A DNA stretch of 64,000 nucleotides, taken from assembly GCA_030435675.1 (NCBI GenBank), contig CM059621.1:13640001-13704000 (forward strand), read 5' to 3'. The position numbers were made by a program, and so were the translations under genes. The notes under the pieces were generated by a model. The model did no database searches. It was not told the DNA's origin and saw nothing but the letters and a program-made list of their open reading frames with translations. The DNA is from Steinernema hermaphroditum. Taxonomy: Eukaryota > Nematoda > Chromadorea > Rhabditida > Steinernematidae. Shown piece by piece: positions 58,740 through 64,000 of this stretch (positions are counted from its first letter, which is position 1; each line of letters opens with the position of its first letter).

Positions 58740-60169
58740 AGATATTTTTAGATTTATCTCGTTGTCAATAAAGTTGTTTTCGCGTTCGATGCGGAAGTGC
58801 CACAGAAAGAGGCGCCTTTTAGGAAGCAAAGCTCACCCAAATATTTCAAACGATTGCGGTCGGCGAAAGAACGATAAGGTCCGAAAAAAAAACTGATAAA
58901 TCATCGCCACGTGTGACTTTTGACCACTCATCTCTGGTGTAGGGAACATGGCGCATTAACCGACATATCCTTCAAGCGGATTCTTGGAAGGATTCTTCCG
59001 GCGCTAATCACATTAGGAAAGAGAAAAAACACCTTCCTTTTCTGAGAAATCGTGATCGTGAAGAAGGAAGGAAGTGTTCTACCTACGTTGATGCCCAAAT
59101 GACCTCATTCGTAGCCCCCAAAGTATTAGGAGCTTGTTTTGGCTAGCCTAAGAAACGCAAAAACACCGACATAATTTCTCTTTTATGGACCTTATAGCGT
59201 TCAACGATGGTTCGTGAGAGCAATTGACTACGTTCCCAACTGATAAGCAGCGCGAAACGGAGACTGATGCAATAGGAGGTTGTTACGTGTATGGACAAAT
59301 TAGAGGGAGCGAAGAAGAGAGATTTTTATATGAAGAAGGCTTCCATGGCGACTAAAAAGGGGGAAGCTGCTCTGACGTCTTCTATCACATGCCTCCACAC
59401 GGATTCTATTTTAGCACTGCGTTTCCTGCCCATTATCTTTGCAGAACGCATTTTCCAGGAGTGAATTGCTTGTTTTCCGCCTTCTTCGTGCATCTTGCAA
59501 AGAAGGCGCTATTTTGATAAACAAGGCGCATTCTTCTAGGGATAAAAAGGCATGGAGGGTAAGTCGCTTGTAGGGATCACATGAGATGGAATAAAGAAAG
59601 AAAGTGGTTGTTGAACATTCTTTTGAGAGCTAAACTAAAAAAATTAAAATAGAAGTTAACTATTGGAGTTCCTTGGCAAGAAGGCTGTCGAATCAACCGA
59701 CCACCCGCGCCTCGCAAGCAACTCCGAAGTGTGCACCGCCAGCTTTCCGTTTCGCCCGCTGAGCCCACCATCGCTCTACTTCCAGATTCAGCCTCAATGA
59801 CCTCTTCATCGCTTCGAAGCCTGCGTACACTGATCTACACTTCGAAAGCTGTCTTCGACTCATAGCTCGTGCCCTGCACCGAGAAATGAAGAGACTACGG
59901 TCATCTACATCTTCATAATAGTAGTACATAATAATAAAAGAAAAAATCAGTGCAGAATGTGGCCAAAAATCAAATCGGAAATATCGGAGTTAACTATTGA
60001 ACATATTCACCGTTCACAAAATATCTTATATTCTGCGCACTCATGCTAACTTTAGAGAGTCGTCTCAAAGCAAGAACAGTACGGGAGTTGTGAAACGCTT
60101 CTAGGAATGACTGTTAGCGATGCGGATGAGATATATAGAAACTTGAGAAAAATGCAAAAATAATTAGAT

Positions 60170-60260
60170 ATCCAAACAGTGTAGCATTGAATCAGTTATA
60201 GTCCATAAAAATTTATAGCCGTTTAAAATAAGATAACAGTGTAGCATTGATTCCATGAAA
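60170..60260 (+). repeat. Short direct repeat AACAGTGTAGCATTGA
   Basis: Two copies at about 60175 and 60235, 60 bp apart, each followed by ATTC/ATCA-like sequence. Confidence 0.6.
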
Positions 60261-61394
60261 TCATCCGAAACCAGAATCTCATAACTACCTACCATTACAC
60301 TCAAAAATATATGCTTTGGCGTTGCGAATCCCTTGCCACTGAGGACGGAAAGGAAAACTATCAAAACAAGCCTTTTTTGAAACAGAGTTTACGAATTTTC
60401 CTTCAATACGGCTAAGATATCATAAGCCAAAATGGTTCCAAAAACAAAAATTCCACTTAAAATGCCCATATTGTTCATGAAGATCCACTTGTAGGGGTGG
60501 ATTCGTAAACCTATAAACACCAAAATTAAACTAAAGAACCTTCATTTTATGAAAAATTTGTGAATAATTATAAAAGTACAAAAATAAGGAACATAGACAA
60601 CCCACAACCACAACAAAAATATGCCCTGTTAAATTCTGATGATGTTCATATGGTCTACCTATAGGTGAAAAATAGTCACTGTTTCTAAATACGTAAGGTT
60701 AATCTAAAATGAAAAGATTCTTTTTTTGTGAATCGTTGAAAAAACTGCAAAAATAAGAATAAAGGAAGATGTGGCAGAGTTGGAATGTTGGTCTGGCAAA
60801 AATCTGGTTCATTTATCGCACATCTTCGGACTAACCACAGCATCTCGAAGCTTCCTCAATATGTATTTTTATATTTTGTTATGACTCCGTGCCGTAGGAC
60901 ACGATTTGCACTTGAGATAAAATCTCTTGGCGTTGTTTACGCTAGATGTCGAGTAGAATCTTTAGAATAAATTTTTCCTTTTGTTGTCGTCAAAAATTTT
61001 TAGCACTTCGTACTGTATCTCCAAAAGTGACCCCCAACAAACCCTCAGCATCCAGCGATCTGGTCAAAAGCGCTCTTCTGACGCAAACGGGTCGCGGCGA
61101 CTCAAAGAACGAACTCGATTTCGCAACATCGCCATGCCCTATCATCGTCGGCGCCATTCAAATTGGAACGAAAAACGCGTGGCGGAAAAGAACGCGAAAA
61201 CGATCGATAGCGACCGAAACGACGAAAACAAAAACACTCCGGCTCAGCCGTTGGCGCCGTTCCAACGGTACTCGCGGCGACGCGGTGACGGTGGCCACCA
61301 AAACAGTCCGCTTTGGGTGAGTGGCGACACGTCCGAACGCGCGAAAAGTTTGCGCGCAAACAGGCCCGCGGCTGATTTATGTGATCAGAGAGCG

Positions 61395-61406
61395 CCCCCC
61401 CCCCCC
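61395..61406 (+). repeat. Poly-C run
   Basis: Twelve consecutive C residues. A likely site of length error in assembly. Confidence 0.9.
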
Positions 61407-63625
61407 TCCAGCACTCTAAAATTGCTGCCTGGCGGTCGCCGGAGCCGCGCCCGGCCACGGCCTTCCTACTCCTCTTCGCGGCGACGGCAAGGGATCGACG
61501 ATCACTGAGCAAACAGCACTCCTCGTCCGGAGGACAAGGACCGCCAAACGTCGATTTCAGAAGGGGGCCACCCTATTCTGGGATGTCTCCTAATCGATTT
61601 GAGCTCTATAAACCTCGAATTTTGGTGATCTTTGATATGTGGTATTGCGAGCGACACCTCAGAACATCCGATAGATAAAAAGCTGAATATGTGCATCTTC
61701 TGAATGGTATCCAGGCCTCCTTATGAAAGGCAAACGAGTGGATGCTTCTGAGGATCCTAGAAGTGTTGACGATCTTGATTCAAAAATTTGCTGATTAGTT
61801 ATGAAGTTATTAACACCAACATGCAGAGGACACGTTTCAAGGAGACATTGTGTGAAAATACATTCATTGCAGCGTGTAGTACAAAAATACACTATGCTAG
61901 CCGACAGTGGCACATAATTGTAGGCGGCATACTCATCCTTCTCAATTTCACTATTTCCGAACAAATAGTGGAAATTAAAAATAAATTAAATCTTCACTCC
62001 ATAATCAATTGCGTTTTTGTACTACCCGCCCCCATGTCCACTCCGTATTTTATAGTGATGTGTTAGAATTAGCCAAAAATTTTACTCTAACAACCGCTGG
62101 CGTTCTCCAAACGTAGATCACCGTAGTCTTTGCTTCTCTTCAGTCTCGGCGGAGCGTATGGGTTATGGTATACTATCAGTGCGCGTGGGCTTTGAACCGG
62201 CGACAAGCTGAATCCGGAAGTAATGCGATGGTCATGGCAGCGGTGACCAAAGATGAAGGACCTTTGAATGTACACAGATTTCTTTAAAGACAGAATGATC
62301 ATCAGTTCACTACACTCCGATTCTCGTTGCCCTTTTGGTTTTTATTCAGTGAGTCGTGAAAATCGAAAACCACAGCACCTACGCCCAAAATCGTTATTTT
62401 GGGAAGGATGAGTGTTCCCAGCTGAATCAAATGCTACGTGAATAAATGTCATTTAAATCTTGGGGAAACGTTGCTGCCAATTATATGTGCACTGTATTCA
62501 CGCTTTCATTTGACAAATTGAGACTTTCAAAACCTTCAATTCCAAAAATTGAGAAAAAGAAGCACATTTTCGGATGGTTATACAGCATTATGCTCTAGAG
62601 TACTAATTGCTATCAGTGTTAAGCAAATAAGGAAAAGGATCAAACTAACGGGACGGCTCTGTTAGTCTGTGAACGTTTATTTACAGTAGGCAGTCTAAGG
62701 CAATCAAACAGTCTACTACGACCTACCTCATTCATTCGGAATCACAATCCATTTGGATCGCAAATCACAATCACATTGGGTACTCAATGTGTCCTCAGGT
62801 AGTTTCAATTTCAAACTTCCAAACACCCACTACTACAATATATCCCTTCAGGACCGCGTGTCGCGATCGTATTTCGAGAGCGCCAATGTCCTAGTGCCTT
62901 CAACACGCTATAAAAGTAAAAAATCGCGAACTCGCATACCCAGCACAACTCCTCCATAGCGACTCAGGGTGTCTGTTCACCTTGGACACTAAAAGGATCG
63001 ATTCCTTTAGAGTGGTTTTTGAGCGCTCAATTCTGCAGCGCACAAAGGATTTGCAGAAAATAACCGCTTTGTTTGATTGAAGCCGAATGGGGCAATTAAA
63101 TGGCGACTCGATTGGCTGTAGGAGTCGAGCACAATCGATGCCGGAAATGAGGCTGAACTTCGTTTGTAGTGGCGTTCACCTAATGAGGCCAATCTTCAAT
63201 TGGATTAGTCCAGTGATTCACCCAAAAGTGCAAGTACGTGTGATTACTGTAATTATCCATTCATGAAAGAAAGTCTAATTTAGAACTAAAATCGAATTAT
63301 ATTTGCGTCCCAAGCCGAAAAAGACCCAAAAGACAAGAAGGGGATCAAAAATTAAGAAATAATCTAAAATATGGTGTTTTCAAGGCCAAAGTTTGAACCA
63401 GCACATCTCTTGGCAGAACCTTTGAAGTTGTAAGTCATAGAACATGGCATGGCGAACATCCTCGTATAGCTTCATCTTGAAATGACCACCTCTGGCTTCC
63501 ACGAAAGTTGACCTAGAGAACTTACGTAGCTGAACGAATAGCCAGGTTTTGTACGAGGTTTTGGGCGGACTTGTGTCCGCTTATATTAACGAAAGATCTC
63601 TTTTACGTAAAGAAGTGAAATATAA

Positions 63626-63667
63626 GCTAAATAAAAGATCACCTGTGCTAAATAAAAGATCACCTGT
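63626..63667 (+). repeat. 21-bp tandem duplication
   Basis: GCTAAATAAAAGATCACCTGT occurs twice with no gap or mismatch. Confidence 0.95.
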
Positions 63668-64000
63668 GATATAAATGAGCTTACATCGGGAACATTCAGC
63701 GGACTTGGTGGATTCGGAGGATTCCAAACTTGCTCAAAATGAACATAATAAGACACGTGAGCATTCGTTTGATTGATTCCTGTGGACATGGACCACCTTA
63801 GTTGGCCAGTGCTTAACATTAGATCCTCCAATATTCACCCTCGCTGTCGCCCCGACGAACAGGCTTTATGAATGACTCTACACCTCTGAAATGTTTTGTG
63901 CGTGTAGTTCATTGAAAAAAGCACATAAAATTGTCAATCATCATTGAATCTCACTTGTAATGGAGCTACCTCTTCGGTCTTTGTCCGAAACTGCAAGAGA

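Larger units (their letters stand above)
58745..64000. other. Gene-free right end
   Basis: No protein gene is supported. A GC-rich island spans about 61060-61540. A short minus-strand frame at 59693-59929 and a plus-strand frame at 62753-62959 are protein-like in places but lack partners. Genes continuing from beyond the window could have exons here that I missed. Confidence 0.35.

Noticed and set aside
57533..58896. Frames of about 100 residues containing PRGAMDNASVYGTEDCRFE
   Set aside because: This peptide is a translation of the tRNA-Arg genes, hence its recurrence at all three copies.
62093..62250. Possible tRNA-like or SINE-like sequence with GGTTC-like core
   Set aside because: No cloverleaf can be formed and no box A/B pair at proper spacing.

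Overview
The window looks like nuclear DNA of a nematode, most likely a rhabditid. The direct evidence is a Warthog (nematode hedgehog-related) gene, a ZIC-family five-finger gene matching C. elegans ref-2, a nematode-style protein tyrosine phosphatase, introns mostly 41-59 bp ending in TTTCAG-like acceptors, and isolated acceptor-like sites just upstream of several start codons that could be spliced-leader sites. No species call is possible. All multi-exon models were assembled by eye from splice signals; I accepted them when every exon phase agreed and the total was a multiple of three.

Layout. 0-2.6 kb: a 239-bp tandem duplication carrying an acidic hypothetical protein, then two convergent genes, a small secreted cysteine protein (+) and a type I membrane protein (-). 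3.1-5.5 kb: two identical-protein copies of the RING-box gene rbx-1 in inverted, head-to-head orientation around a small membrane-protein gene. 6.1-9.6 kb: a Warthog gene ending in an Asn/Gly/Tyr-rich tail. 10.9-33.6 kb: a decayed inverted duplication (arms about 10.9-13.1 kb and 26.7-33.6 kb) enclosing a tyrosine phosphatase, a small unknown gene and the ZIC gene. The right arm has been expanded by a 1.45-kb long-hairpin transposon and by an RTE retrotransposon remnant. 35.4-36.1 kb: a possible Helentron-like element with an 87-bp minisatellite. 36.9-38.9 kb: an SLC2-like sugar transporter with an unusual splice donor. 42.0-47.0 kb: a predicted beta-propeller gene with a terminal-inverted-repeat element in its first intron. 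48.0-51.2 kb: an apparently intact RTE-clade retrotransposon. 51.4-64 kb: no protein gene found, apart from three identical tRNA-Arg(ACG) genes at 57.1-58.7 kb.

How it fits together. This is ordinary eukaryotic single-gene organisation and there are no operons that I can support. The transcription-factor gene ref-2 has kilobase-size introns and about 7 kb of gene-free upstream DNA, which suggests a regulatory domain. The most unusual points are the inverted duplication around ref-2, the rbx-1 inverted pair, the prion-like Warthog tail, the GAAAGT splice donor in the transporter, and a paired single-exon 179-residue gene of no family known to me.
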